Assembly (NCBI RefSeq): GCF_002104995.1
Contig: NW_024468309.1
Coordinates: forward strand, 1 to 48,882
Source: Linderina pennispora
Lineage: Eukaryota > Kickxellomycota > Kickxellomycetes > Kickxellales > Kickxellaceae
Direction of reading: 5' to 3'
Length of the DNA stretch: 48,882 bases
The position numbers and the translations under genes were made by a program. Positions within the stretch are counted from its first letter, which is position 1, and every line of letters starts with the position of its first letter. Positions 1-9,355 of the stretch are shown one piece after another. The notes beneath the pieces are model-generated. The model was given only the letters and a program-made list of their open reading frames with translations. It was not told the DNA's origin and ran no database searches.

Positions 1-472
1 CGGCGAGCCGGTCATTTGAACGTGTCGGATGGTTGTTGTGCAATGTCGATCATGGACATCTCCCATCTTGATGGCCTGCTCAGCGTAGGCGCTTCAGCGC
101 TGGTTCGCTGCTGCTGGCAGCAGAATCGCCTGCTGCTGCACGCCTCTTGCGCGGCCTCCTTGTAGCCGGAGTGGTGCCAGAAGCATCGGCAGCAGTGGCC
201 ATAGAGCGACGGAACCATTCAGGAATACTGCCTGAATCACAGAGTGACTGGAAAATGAGCCTGAAGTTTAGAACTGCTGCGAGATCGCGATTCAAGAGCC
301 GAGACGAATAGGCTCGCCTGTATTGTGCCATGGCCTGCTTACATGACTCGCTTGTACAGCGGAGAAGGCCATGGCACTTCACAGTTGGGTTCTTCGATCT
401 CTGGTAGGGCCGCGGGTTGGGAACATGCCGGAATGTCTGCAGCGACTTTTTGCAGCAGAACGGCACATCGAC

Positions 473-634
473 TGTTGTGATACTGGTAACGTAACGTGGT
501 ATATAACTAGTGACAGTAAAGAAACTAAAGGAGGGCTGCTGACGCGCTGGCGTGTACTGAACTATATAGTGGGGCCACTATACTCTTGCGTATGCCACTG
601 TGGCGTGGATCTAAGGATCAGGATCAGTTATGCA
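473..634. mobile_element. 162-bp insertion with 8-bp target-site duplication inside the Fanzor relic
   Basis: The octamer ACATCGAC occurs at 465-472 and again at 635-642, exactly flanking a 162-bp stretch with no Fanzor coding similarity. Ignoring the stretch brings the TSSM motif next to the Cys-rich zinc-finger segment, as expected for the family, apart from a 1-nt frame error. An 8-bp duplication is typical of hAT-superfamily insertions. The ends (TGTTGTGATACTGG and, on the other strand, TGCATAACTGATCC) show only weak inverted similarity, so the family is uncertain. A palindrome, TATAGTGG-GG-CCACTATA, lies at 565-582. There is no coding capacity, as in a MITE-like non-autonomous element. 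Confidence 0.6.
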
Positions 635-1347
635 ACATCGACGATGTCTGGAATTCGTCGATCAGATAGACTTCAAAGCCATGGTGCTTGAACTTGTCGC
701 GCCATCCCTTGCCACGGATCGGCGCATGGTGTCGGGCCATCCGCGCACTCCAATTGCCCATGATCAGTACTGGATCTGGACCGAACTTGCTCCGGAGTTT
801 CGCGGCAAGCCTGTGGTCTGCACGGGCCTGGTTCATGAATGAATCAAGGCGCAGCTTGCGGTGAAGCGGGTACACCTTGGGACTGGTACTGACACCTGGA
901 TGGGCCTTCCAGCGCCTTTGGTGTTGCTTGTTTGACTTAGTGGGCTGCTACTCTGGTAACCTTCGCGCTGTCATCGTGCTGGCATAAAACGGTGCCAGGA
1001 CACACCGCACAGATGCACGGGCAGCAACGTAGGCACGGAATTTTGCTGGGCTAAGGGTCCAGCAGCAGTGCTTGGAAAGCTCTGCCTCTGCTCTGTGGAC
1101 AGCATCTTCTGGGACTTAATCCTTTGTAGCCTGACGAATCCTGTCATAGTGGCGCAGTTTGAGCTCCTTATTGTGCTGCTGCCGTGTGTAGCAGTAGAGC
1201 AGCTTTTCACCCTCTTTTCCCATTGCTGCTATTTTCGTGCATCATGTATAGCAAATCGCCCCGACCTGGATCGATGAATACACAGCGGCCTTCCAGATTC
1301 TGCATCTCTGGCTGTAGGATCTGGTAGATATAGCAACAGTCAGCTGT

Positions 1348-1470
1348 AGCATCGCCTCCTGCAGCACCATCTCCTGCAACATCGCCTGTAGCATCGCCTG
1401 TAGCATCGCCTCCCACAGAATTGCCTCCCGCAGCATCACCTCCTGCACCATCAGCATCTACTGCACCATC
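1348..1470. repeat. Imperfect short tandem repeats (gcatcgcc/tgta units) in the Fanzor relic
   Basis: Repeated units built on gcatcgcctgta and gcatcgcctcc encode, on the minus strand, a Gly/Asp/Ala-rich low-complexity stretch (GGDATGD-type). It sits between the TDG block and the first RuvC Asp block of the Fanzor relic. The variable linker of the family lies here, so this may be a slippage-driven expansion of it. Confidence 0.55.
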
Positions 1471-2769
1471 AGCCTTGGATATCTTGTCTTGCAACAAAAT
1501 GCATATCGTTATACCATCTGTTGTCGCCATTCCATGGAATCTTCTATCACCATGCGCCTTAAATGGCTTTGATGTTAGATCTGCGACCTGCCCCACACAT
1601 CCCACACAGGTTGTGTGATCCCTTGGACTGGGTCGTGTGCACAGACTGGGGGTGCTGATGCATATGCATTGTTAAGTGCTGCAACAGTGTCTGCTGCTGC
1701 TGCCGATGCAGCAGCAAGTGAATCAGCCGCTACTGCTGCAGTTGCTGTAGTGGCCTCTGTTTCATCTGATGGCATCTTCACTGCTTTGCGTGCAGCCTTC
1801 TTGGCCAATTTTTCGCCCTTTTCTGCTGCTTTCCTTGCCTCTGTTGCTGCCCTCTTTGCTGCGTTGATCTTGGTAACCTCCTCATGTGTTCTCGAAATAA
1901 ACACCTGCTTGATTACTTGCTTGTCTAAGCGCACATAGCCTGGGATCCATGATGTCCGCAGAGGCAAGGCATTTGGGGGGAGACTTGCCAAGCTGCTCAT
2001 TCTCGATAAGCTGGCATAGACGAATGTATGCATGCAGATGCTGAAGTGGATTTACCTTGGCATCATAGGCATTAAGGACTGGTGGCAGCTTGTTGTAGAT
2101 TGCAAGCATCGGTGGGGTGAGCACACTGAGATCAGGGTGCCTAGAGGCAACTGCCTGGTGGAGCTTCTGTGCAGGTGTATAAATACACACTTGACATGCA
2201 CTATTGAACTCAGCCTTGGACACATTGCCCATTGTACTGCGTAGTGTGTTTCTGCGGCTGCGAATATCAATCAATTTGGCCAGAATCCGCTGTAGGCAAG
2301 TGCCATAGTGCAACACAATGTTGTTCTTGTATGCTGTCATCAGCTCGGTATCCACGTATGTCGCCACCTGGTTCATTTAGCATATGCCATATAGCTCAAT
2401 ATCGCTATTATGTAATAGATAATCATAAATACGGTATATAACTACATCACCGAAATCTGCGCTCGATAGTTCTGACTTGTCCTTCCGGTTAACGAAATCC
2501 TCGGCAGATATGGCCGTCTTTGCCTTCAGATTTTGATATATACATAAATAAGTAGAACAAAAGAATCCCTTTTTCACAAATGTTGCAGGGTCAAAAGCAC
2601 CATCGTCAGCTAGTTGATGGAGTAATATCCATCGTGCAAGCATGTATGTATGCTCTTTGATGATATTGACGCTATGTACAGATTGCTCTAGGCGGGGCAA
2701 CATAGAATCACGGAAGCCAATACCACCAAGTGATGTCTTTATGACAGTACTGCTGCGGGTAATATTCAT

Positions 2770-3455
2770 TTGAGAAACTCAATAGGCAAAGTAAGAAGAG
2801 AAATGATGCTGTTCAGTTTTGCTTTATTGCGTATGCATAGCATTAAAAACGTTTTATTAAAAATGATCTGGCTTGCATGGTTCTTGAGGCCCTTAGCACT
2901 GATGCAGTCTCTTGAACCAGTCTATACAGACTGGATCCATTGTGGCCCAAATACTACTGCTTACGCATGTTCATAAGCCAAATTAATTTATAAAATAAGC
3001 CTACAAATATTGCATGACCACCGAGAGAGCTATATGGCCTTATTCAATAGGTGCTCATAAATAAACATCCTAAGAACATTGCACGGCCGGTGATGACCAC
3101 CATGATGACGCCATGGAAGTTATCAGGCTGACCGACAATGAGAGCAGCTCTTGCGCTGAACCAATGGAGATATATAGTGGAGATCTGTGATCACTACAAT
3201 ACCAGTTTGTCGCCCTGGTTTCACCAATGAGGTCAGATGCCGCACAAGATCAAAAGGAGTTTACGGAGCAAGCCACCCAAACTCGTATTGAAGCTTAAGA
3301 GTTTTATTTTTTAACCAATTCAAAAGGTTCTAGCGGACGGTCGGACACTTTTTTGACTATAAAATCTTTCGACTATAAAATCATATATATAGGTAAAGAT
3401 AGCAGATTACAAGCCACTAGACAAAGGTTGGTTGGTATAACTACTTCACCTTGAA
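2770..3455. other. AT-rich intergenic region, no gene seen
   Basis: Between the Fanzor relic start and the inverted-repeat arm. It is more AT-rich than the rest of the window, with no convincing coding frame. A 12-bp direct repeat, gactataaaatc, occurs twice at about 3355-3381. It may contain flanking DNA of the Fanzor-bearing element, but no terminal repeats were recognised. Confidence 0.5.
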
Positions 3456-3458
3456 TAA

Positions 3459-5048
3459 TCATTCAACGTGCTTCTTGATAACAAGACGGCAGTCACGCTC
3501 CGGGTTAGCTGACGCAGTGATGATAAAGTGCCTGCTCTCCATCTTCTTCGGGTACCCGCGCTCATCGAGGACCTTTGGCCCTAGATGGGTGTAATCATCA
3601 GGTAGCGACCAGTCGTAGTCCTTAAGCATGTTGGCAAAGATAGTCAGCATCTCCATCCAAGAGAGGTTCCGGCCAGTGCATACTCGGACGCCAGAGCTGA
3701 AGGCAAAGAAGTTGCGCCTTGCCTCGCTGTTGCCGACGAACCTGTCGGGGTTGTACTTGTATGGCTCAGGCCACATATCCTTGTTCATTGCCGCACCTCG
3801 GAAGTTTATGTGGAGCTCGGTGCCGCCTGGCAAGTAATGGCCCTGGAACGTCACCCCACCAGAAGGAACAGAGCGCGGCAACTGCCCACCGATCACCGGG
3901 CACAGGCGCAGCGACTCGTAAATACATGCCTCGGTGAACGGCAGCTTCTCCCTGGCATCAGCGTAGGTAATGAGATGGTCGGAGTCGAACTGGCTGCGAA
4001 TCTCGTCCACAGCTCTCCTGTAGATATCAGGGTGCAACATAAGCAAATGGGTTGTCCAAGCAAGCGTGTTCGCTGTAGTGTCGATGCCAGCACCCAGCAT
4101 CAGCATGCTCTCAACCTGGATTTCGGTTTCGCTCATCCGGATCTTGGAATGCGGGTCTTCGGCGTCAAGGAATGCCTGGAGAAGGTCCACCGGCTTCTCT
4201 GCTCCGCTCTCGAGTATCGCGCGACGCCTGTTTATCAGACGCCTAACAGCCCGCGTAGCTCTTCCAAAGCTATCCTCCAATCCACGCACCAGTAGCGAAA
4301 AGGGGAACGCCTTGAGTATCGGAAACACCGCCTTGTGCATATGCAGCATCATCGAGTCTTGGACCCATTTAATCGGGACAACATTGTCGGTTTTAATGCA
4401 CTCCAACTCTTGACCACACATGAGGGCGCCGATTACGTCGAGTGTTGTGAGCATATATGACATGCTGTAGTTGATTTCGATATTCCCTTTAGCCTCGGCT
4501 TCAATCTGTGCGTCCCATTTCTCCTTGAGTGCCTGGTACCCGGCTTTCAGAATCGTCGGCTCCATATTTTGCAGATACCCCAGGTTGAAGAAGGGCCCGA
4601 CTTGACGTTTACGAATGCCAACAAGGTCTGCGTTGCTGGAGCTGAGAATGTTTTCGATTCCGAACAAGTGGAATGCGTGGTAAAACTCGGGCTTAGCAAA
4701 GGCGTGGGTGCTTAGGGCTGACTTCAGGTCCGCGAGATTCGACAGAGATACGGCATTCGGTCCGCACACATAAAGGTCGCCGTACTTTTCGTAGTCGTGC
4801 ATCGCGTATTTGCTCATCTTTCCTGACATACCAATATACCCCAGTCGAATATTTGATAGCCGGGCGAAAAAGGGTCCAGGGATGTTGCGGAGAGGCGAGA
4901 GACAGAGGGCATAAACTAGCTTGTACCCAACTAGAGCAGCGGCAGCAGCTAGTAGGTGGGTGGGCGTTATCGAACTGTAAAGAGATGCACACATCTCCTT
5001 CCATCCAAGGTCCTGAAGAGCGCTTAGAAGAGACATTGAAAGAGGCAT
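3459..5048 (-). CDS. Cytochrome P450 monooxygenase (left copy)
   Basis: A 529-residue haem-thiolate monooxygenase, probably ER-anchored by the hydrophobic N-terminal segment around residues 28-45. The proline-rich hinge NIPGPF follows the anchor. The I-helix GAGIDTT supports oxygen activation, YESLRL is the ExxR motif, and FSSGVRVCTGRNL is the haem loop with its Cys ligand near residue 457. The frame extends upstream without a stop, but only from a TTG; the first ATG (5048) fits the normal P450 N-terminus. The product is identical to the right-arm copy (24287-25876). The substrate cannot be read from the sequence. The stop codon lies three bases inside the repeat boundary, so the copies have different 3' flanks and probably different terminators. 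Confidence 0.93.
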   Translation of the reverse strand: MPLSMSLLSALQDLGWKEMCASLYSSITPTHLLAAAAALVGYKLVYALCLSPLRNIPGPFFARLSNIRLGYIGMSGKMSKYAMHDYEKYGDLYVCGPNAVSLSNLADLKSALSTHAFAKPEFYHAFHLFGIENILSSSNADLVGIRKRQVGPFFNLGYLQNMEPTILKAGYQALKEKWDAQIEAEAKGNIEINYSMSYMLTTLDVIGALMCGQELECIKTDNVVPIKWVQDSMMLHMHKAVFPILKAFPFSLLVRGLEDSFGRATRAVRRLINRRRAILESGAEKPVDLLQAFLDAEDPHSKIRMSETEIQVESMLMLGAGIDTTANTLAWTTHLLMLHPDIYRRAVDEIRSQFDSDHLITYADAREKLPFTEACIYESLRLCPVIGGQLPRSVPSGGVTFQGHYLPGGTELHINFRGAAMNKDMWPEPYKYNPDRFVGNSEARRNFFAFSSGVRVCTGRNLSWMEMLTIFANMLKDYDWSLPDDYTHLGPKVLDERGYPKKMESRHFIITASANPERDCRLVIKKHVE

Positions 5049-5711
5049 CGGAAATGACCAAGGTGAAAAGTAAAAATAGAGATACAGGTGCCCACCCCCA
5101 TCGGCCACAGATTTAAGGGAAGGTCCGACATACCGTGGAGCAACAGTGACAGCGTGAAAGCACAGGAGGGCGCGTACAAACCACAATACAGTATTCCCGC
5201 TCGAGTGCAAGAATAATAATTGCTGAATCTCCGCCTGGACAAGCCATGCAGCCCTATGCTGTTCCCACTATTGGAGTTTGTTGGAATGTTTCCCACAGGT
5301 CCTCGAGACAATTGTCGTTTGTAGTGGCTGAATAGGAAGTGGCGTGCATTGTTGGCGCTCTACATCACAAAAACCTGAATTATTTGGTGGGCTAGACAAG
5401 CAAGTGTGATTACTAGATCTGCCTCAGGGTGTAAGGATGATGGAAAAGTGCATACAGCAATCAACTGCATGTGGACAGCAATGCGGCAAGCGGCCCCTCA
5501 CAAATGGGTGGGTATATCATAATTTATTTGACATGGGCTGGGGTGAAGAAATATGCGGATGGCAGCTTGGAGAATGCATGCCCTTTTGAATGCACGTGCT
5601 GCGTGCTTTTGGTGGTTGGCGAAACTAGGTGTCGGGAGGAGAAGGAGCCGGTAGATCGAGTCGGTATGTGTGATATGTACATGTGCGATGCAGAGACGGT
5701 GGATGCGATGG

Positions 5712-5798
5712 TTAGCACCCACGGCCACTGAGGCATAAGGCGCATGTGCACTCGCGGTCGCAGAGGACAAGAGCAGTGTTGGTGGTCGGTGCGAGCAT
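5712..5798 (-). CDS. Cys-rich microprotein, metallothionein-like (left copy)
   Basis: A 28-residue peptide ending in CDRECTCALCLSGRGC, Cys spacing C-x3-C-x-C-x2-C-x5-C, with no aromatic residues. Dense CxC/CxxC Cys in so short a peptide is what fungal copper metallothioneins look like, so metal binding is the leading inference. The start is set by alignment with the 27-residue paralog at 21566-21649, which has identical Cys spacing. An in-frame ATG further upstream would add 52 residues, but a TATA-like box (5898-5904) lies between the two, about 100 nt before the chosen start. The right-arm copy (23537-23623) is identical. Function is unproven. Confidence 0.65.
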   Translation of the reverse strand: MLAPTTNTALVLCDRECTCALCLSGRGC

Positions 5799-5897
5799 CT
5801 TGACAGGCAGATCGAGCGCTGGAACTGGAGGGAGACGAGGGGTGTGCAGGAGCTGTATAAAGAGCCAGAAGACCAGCTGATACCGGGGAGCCGGTGG

Positions 5898-5904
5898 ATT
5901 TATA
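5898..5904 (-). promoter_or_regulatory. TATA-like box for the Cys-rich microprotein gene (left arm)
   Basis: TATAAAT on the minus strand, about 100 nt upstream of the microprotein ATG. The other microprotein genes have a TATA-like box at similar distance, with a CT-rich leader containing CACACCC in the two closest paralogs. Confidence 0.45.
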
Positions 5905-6372
5905 GCAAAGACTGGTCGGCATGCAGAAACCAGAGCCGGGCTGCGTCGCTTCATATTAAACCTAATGCAAGCAGCATGCCGCCGTTACCCCAAACCAGCA
6001 GCCCCTATTTACCTGTTTTCGACAGCATCGGCAACAACTGGCGTGATTTGCAAGCAGCAGCGCCACGCCGGATGTTGCGGGCCGTTCCCAAAAAGGCTAA
6101 ATTAGCAACGCAACTCTATCTGGAGGCGTGCGGCGGTTTTTCCGTTGGGCTGAGCTGCTTCGGACACTGTGAATGACGAATGGTAACAAAAAGAGAAACA
6201 AAGGCGGTATCAAGGGGCTGGATAAATAGCTGCAGGCGGGTGCGTGTGTGCGTATGTGCATGTGTGAGGTGGGACGCCCAGCAAACAAACGAGCCAACAA
6301 AGAACGGCTTACAGCACAGCCCCAAGCAAAAAAAGAAGAAAAGAAGAAGAGTGGTAGTGGAGGCAAAAAGAT

Positions 6373-6446
6373 CGCTCTCGGATAGGCTCGAACTATCAAC
6401 CTCCTGATTAACAGTCAGACGCGCTAACCAGTTGCGCCACGAAAGC
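6373..6446 (-). tRNA. tRNA-Asn (GTT), left copy
   Basis: Full cloverleaf without intron. The acceptor GCTTTCG pairs with CGAGAGC (one G-U pair), the anticodon loop is CTGTTAA (anticodon GTT), the T-loop is TTCGAGC and the discriminator is G. A run of five A on the plus strand (T5 in transcript sense) follows at 6366-6370 as the Pol III terminator. It is identical to the right-arm copy. Confidence 0.95.
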
Positions 6447-6473
6447 AGACCTGGAATCAAAGCCAATTTCTGA

Positions 6474-6550
6474 CATTTCAGAATAATAATGTATTCATAA
6501 AGGAATTACTAGCTGCCTCACTGAACTTATCACTGTTTGCCACGCTCTAC
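6474..6550. repeat. Diverged homology outside the left arm
   Basis: The reverse complement is roughly 80% identical by eye to 22342-22420, which lies on the far side of the solo LTR. It shows the duplicated block once extended past the tRNA-Asn, and that this flank diverged while the 3,018-bp arms stayed identical. Confidence 0.6.
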
Positions 6551-6725
6551 AAGGCCTTAAGCAAGTAAAGCAGAAGAGTTCAACTTCTGCTAGCATATTC
6601 ATCCTTTACACCTGTTGGACATTGGTGATTCATTGAGTCATGTTGGCATAGGGAGCACACAACATTGGGCCTAAATATATGAACTCTTGCTTGAGTGATA
6701 ACATTAAAGCTGGAGATAGCTGTGA

Positions 6726-7436
6726 CTAGAACAGGTTTCCAGATGAGAGTATGACCAATGCAGACAGAGACAGGCCGAGGGTGACCATGGGCTGGTTAAT
6801 TCTTGCGCCATTTGGCTTTGATCCTGCAGTTGACCCTGCGGTCGTGTCGCTGGCGGACTTTGTGCCTGGTGGCGAACCCGATTTGGAGCCAGTATCAGAA
6901 TCGCTCAGTGTAAATGTTGGCTTTGTAGTGGGCTTGGCACTTGATTTGTCATGTGTGGTTATTCCAGTGGTGCCGGTGTCAGTTTTAATTGCAGTTCCGG
7001 TTGTGGTTCCGGTTGCGGTTCCGGTTGCGGTTCCAGTTGCGGTTCCAGTTGCGGTTCCAGTTGCAGTGCCGGTAGCAGACTTTGTTGCCGCATCAGCCGA
7101 GGTGCTTGTGAAGATGAACGTGGCCGAGTTGACCTGGTTGTCAACAACGGTGGTAGGACCGGTCTTTTGCATCTGCTGAGCAAACTTGCTGACCCAGGCC
7201 GCATCATATGTATCAGGGATGCTGTCGGTTCCAAAGTACGCAGTGAGCTTCGTGTATGCGTCTGGGAACTTGGATTTGGCAGTTTCGAGGTAGCCATCCC
7301 ACTGCTGCTGGTACTGGCCGTAGTTGGCCGAGATGATCCCGGCGAGAAGACTGGCATCGTATGTGCTTGGGTCAAAGGCGAACTGGGAAGCGGCAAGTGG
7401 TGCAACAGCCAGAGCGGCAGCAAGAATGCGGGCCAT
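6726..7436 (-). CDS. Secreted Ser/Thr-rich, probably GPI-anchored cell-surface protein
   Basis: A 236-residue protein. The N-terminal signal peptide (MARILAAALAVAPLAAS) is followed by a folded-looking segment of about 100 residues (DPSTYDASLLAGIISANYG...), then a Thr/Gly/Ser-rich stalk with at least six T-G-T-A units. A hydrophobic C-terminus (TLGLSLSALVILSS) looks like a GPI-attachment signal. This layout is common in fungal wall mannoproteins; the stalk would be O-glycosylated. The start is the first ATG (7436); the frame opens upstream only with TTG. It is divergent from the trypsin-like gene at 7904. The folded segment resembles short wall proteins of Kickxellales by impression only. Confidence 0.75.
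   Translation of the reverse strand: MARILAAALAVAPLAASQFAFDPSTYDASLLAGIISANYGQYQQQWDGYLETAKSKFPDAYTKLTAYFGTDSIPDTYDAAWVSKFAQQMQKTGPTTVVDNQVNSATFIFTSTSADAATKSATGTATGTATGTATGTATGTATGTTTGTAIKTDTGTTGITTHDKSSAKPTTKPTFTLSDSDTGSKSGSPPGTKSASDTTAGSTAGSKPNGARINQPMVTLGLSLSALVILSSGNLF
6991..7072. repeat. 12-bp minisatellite (ggttccRgttgc) in the mucin stalk
   Basis: About six tandem copies of a 12-bp unit encode T-G-T-A repeats on the minus strand. The length is a multiple of three, so copy-number change keeps the frame and would vary stalk length between strains. Confidence 0.8.
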
Positions 7437-7903
7437 CTTTAAAGGTTTCAAAAAATATGTGTTTACACTAGCAGGAGTGAAGAGGGGGAGCTGAAATCAA
7501 CGGCGAGAACAGATGGTAAAAATTGACCGCTAGAGTGCAACAGAGAACTGCTTTAAAGCAACTATTCTGCTTAGTTGGGTTCACAAAATGAGTACTGCTG
7601 CTGCGAACTGAGTTTGGACGTTGGCGAGCGTTGTTCTGCACAGCGGCCAACAGAAAGGCTGATTTTCGACTTGACGTGGAATAGTGTGCATCCCTCGTTC
7701 TGCCCCAAGGCTGGCATTCGCAAATCAAGCGCCCAGGTCACGCCAGGCATGCAGCAAGTGCTAAAAATGACAGCAGGGCGACAAAGGGCGACGTGGTAGA
7801 GAAGGCAAGGGAGCATTGACAGCGGGGCAGATGCTCCCTCCATACCCTTTTTCACTTAGCATACAGCCAGCAAGCATCCACACAGATACTACAGTAGTGA
7901 AGC
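7437..7903. other. Divergent intergenic region, no gene seen
   Basis: Promoter space between the GPI-type gene (minus) and the first trypsin-like gene (plus). I looked for an upstream exon with a signal peptide for the latter and found no convincing one. Confidence 0.5.
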
Positions 7904-8914
7904 ATGTTTGACAAGCGGATAGTCGGCGGACGCGAGGCAAAGCAGGGCGAGTTTCCGTTTGTGGCCCATCTCAGCTACACTCGCGACAAGATGCCCATCC
8001 AGTGCGTCGGCACGATTCTCCACGACCAGATCATTCTGGTGCCCGCGTTTTGCGTGGTTCACCAGGGCACAGACCAGGTCATCCGTCCAGACGAGCTGCT
8101 GATCGGCTACGGCTCGGTCGAGCGCAGCAAGCTCCGCCATGCGCGGGTGCTCGAAATCGCCGTACACAGAAAGTACACACATAATGGCATCCACAACAAC
8201 ATCGCACTGGTTAGGGTCGAGCCGCTAGAGTTCTCCGAGACCGTCAACCGCATTCCTGTGTTCTCAGGCAGCGTCTCGGCCCGCGAGCGCATGGAGGTGA
8301 TGGGCTGGGGCGCCGACGACCAGATTGGCGCCAAGTGGTCCGAGACTCTGAAAACCACAGATGTGCGCATTGGCGAGAGTGCACGGTGCCAGCGCTCAGA
8401 AAACTACAACGGAGTCGAGGGCCGTGTGCTGTGCAGCGACAATATGCTGAACCCGGGCCACGACCTGTGCAATGGCGAGGTTGGAGCGCCGCTGGTCCAC
8501 GATGTCGATGGCCAGAAACAGCTGGTTGGGATATACAGCTACCACATAGACCTGTCCAAGGAGGGCTACGACTTGTGTGCCAAGGACTCGAGCCTTGCAT
8601 ACTACACACATGTCTACAGCTACCTCGACTTTATTGCCTCGACAGTCGGGGTCCCTGTCGACACCTTCACCAAGTCCCTGCATGAGCCAGCCGGCAGTCC
8701 AGCAGCACCCAAGAAGCTGGGCAAGGGTGCTGTGGCCGGCATTGCGGCCGGATCGGCTGCGCTTGCCCTGCTGCTGTTTGCGGTCCTTGTCAAGGTGTGG
8801 AGGGTGCACCAGGCGCAGAAGAGGACTGCTTGGGGCCACACGTATGAGCTGGCGTCGCGCACTGCGGAGGATGACGAAGACGATGAGATTGTCGCCATTG
8901 CCCCGAGCCACTAA
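7904..8914 (+). CDS. Trypsin-fold membrane pseudoprotease, no signal peptide or conserved tail
   Basis: A 336-residue protein of the S1 (chymotrypsin) fold, starting almost at the RIVGG activation motif. All three catalytic positions are changed: the His57 site is F49 (LVPAFC), the Asp102 site is N99 (NNIALV) and the Ser195 site is V193 (NGEVGAPLV). Proteolysis is therefore not expected. A single membrane segment follows at about 275-297, then a short acidic tail. No signal peptide is visible, and an in-frame TGA lies just upstream (7898-7900), so an upstream exon or loss of secretion must be considered. The paralog at 9356 has the signal peptide and a longer tail. It may be a decaying copy, although the frame is intact. 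Confidence 0.85.
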   Translation: MFDKRIVGGREAKQGEFPFVAHLSYTRDKMPIQCVGTILHDQIILVPAFCVVHQGTDQVIRPDELLIGYGSVERSKLRHARVLEIAVHRKYTHNGIHNNIALVRVEPLEFSETVNRIPVFSGSVSARERMEVMGWGADDQIGAKWSETLKTTDVRIGESARCQRSENYNGVEGRVLCSDNMLNPGHDLCNGEVGAPLVHDVDGQKQLVGIYSYHIDLSKEGYDLCAKDSSLAYYTHVYSYLDFIASTVGVPVDTFTKSLHEPAGSPAAPKKLGKGAVAGIAAGSAALALLLFAVLVKVWRVHQAQKRTAWGHTYELASRTAEDDEDDEIVAIAPSH

Positions 8915-9355
8915 CGGCATCTAATGCCAGTTCTCTAGCACAGGTCACAAGGCAACCCAGTCCAGCATTGCCTGTGTCTGGTTTTCGCCTAGTTGGACAC
9001 TCATTGGACGCGCTGAAAAATCAGCAATTTCGACAGGGCTATATATAAGGGCCGTCTATTTCCGACATGGATGGGGGCGTGGGCGCACTCTTTGCCTGCC
9101 TGCTGCATGCCGTCTATGCTGGCCAGAATCCCAATTTGCAGAGCGAGCGGACAGTGAGTTTTGGTTTTATTGTGCTCTTTTTCAGCAAAAAGGGCCAGGG
9201 AGCAGATGTTCTCCCATCTTGCAGGGCCTGCCTTTTAGTTCCTGTTCCTCCCTCACTTCACCGATTAATGTATATACCTGGACCTCATCACCTTGTTCCA
9301 CTGAAGCTTTGAAGTAATTTTGTATACAAATACCTGGTAGCCAGCACATAATCTA
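8915..9355. other. Intergenic region between the two trypsin-like genes
   Basis: Contains a TATA-like run (gctatatataagg, about 9039-9051) and no supported gene. A short open frame from 9067 has no features. Confidence 0.4.

Larger units (their letters stand above)
80..2769 (-). pseudogene. Fanzor (eukaryotic TnpB-like RuvC nuclease), degenerate
   Basis: Broken gene for a Fanzor-type protein, the eukaryotic relative of TnpB, whose intact members are RNA-guided DNA nucleases. An ATG at 2769 opens the N-terminal part. An in-frame TAA follows at 2379-2377 and the frame continues to 1882. It shifts near a G6 run at about 1975-1980, again near 1590-1605 and near 1205-1230, and has further in-frame stops near 1113 and 953. 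All three RuvC acidic residues are still readable: Asp in FIDPGRGDLLY (codon 1270-1272), Glu in LIDEFQTS (654-656) and Asp in NRDLAAVLNF (284-286). The TS motif, a Cys-rich zinc-finger segment (CHGLLRC...C) and a basic C-terminus (RPRKRR, LKRLR), a likely nuclear localisation signal, match the family order. GNWSARM lies just before the Glu block. The family call rests on motif order; the inactive state rests on the frame breaks. Confidence 0.85.
3456..6473 (-). repeat. Left arm of a 3,018-bp inverted repeat
   Basis: The reverse complement of this arm matches 22862-25879. Coordinates mirror as x to 29335-x. Every reading frame inside is identical between arms, and the non-coding stretches compared by eye are identical. 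The only differences seen are two bases about 15 nt from the inner end (near the tRNA). Identity ends sharply at 3456, right after the P450 stop codon, and at 6473. The arm carries, on the minus strand, tRNA-Asn, a Cys-rich microprotein gene and a P450. Confidence 0.95.

Noticed and set aside
1348-1470. CRISPR-like array
   Set aside because: Short imperfect tandem units inside a coding relic, with no spacer structure; the host is eukaryotic.
5049-5210. N-terminal extension of the repeat-arm P450
   Set aside because: It begins with TTG and adds residues before a normal P450 membrane anchor; the ATG at 5048 (24287 in the right arm) is a better start.
5498-6466. Several 75-132 codon frames present in both repeat arms
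   Set aside because: They are identical only because the DNA is duplicated; they overlap the tRNA, leaders and the microprotein gene in other frames and show no domains.
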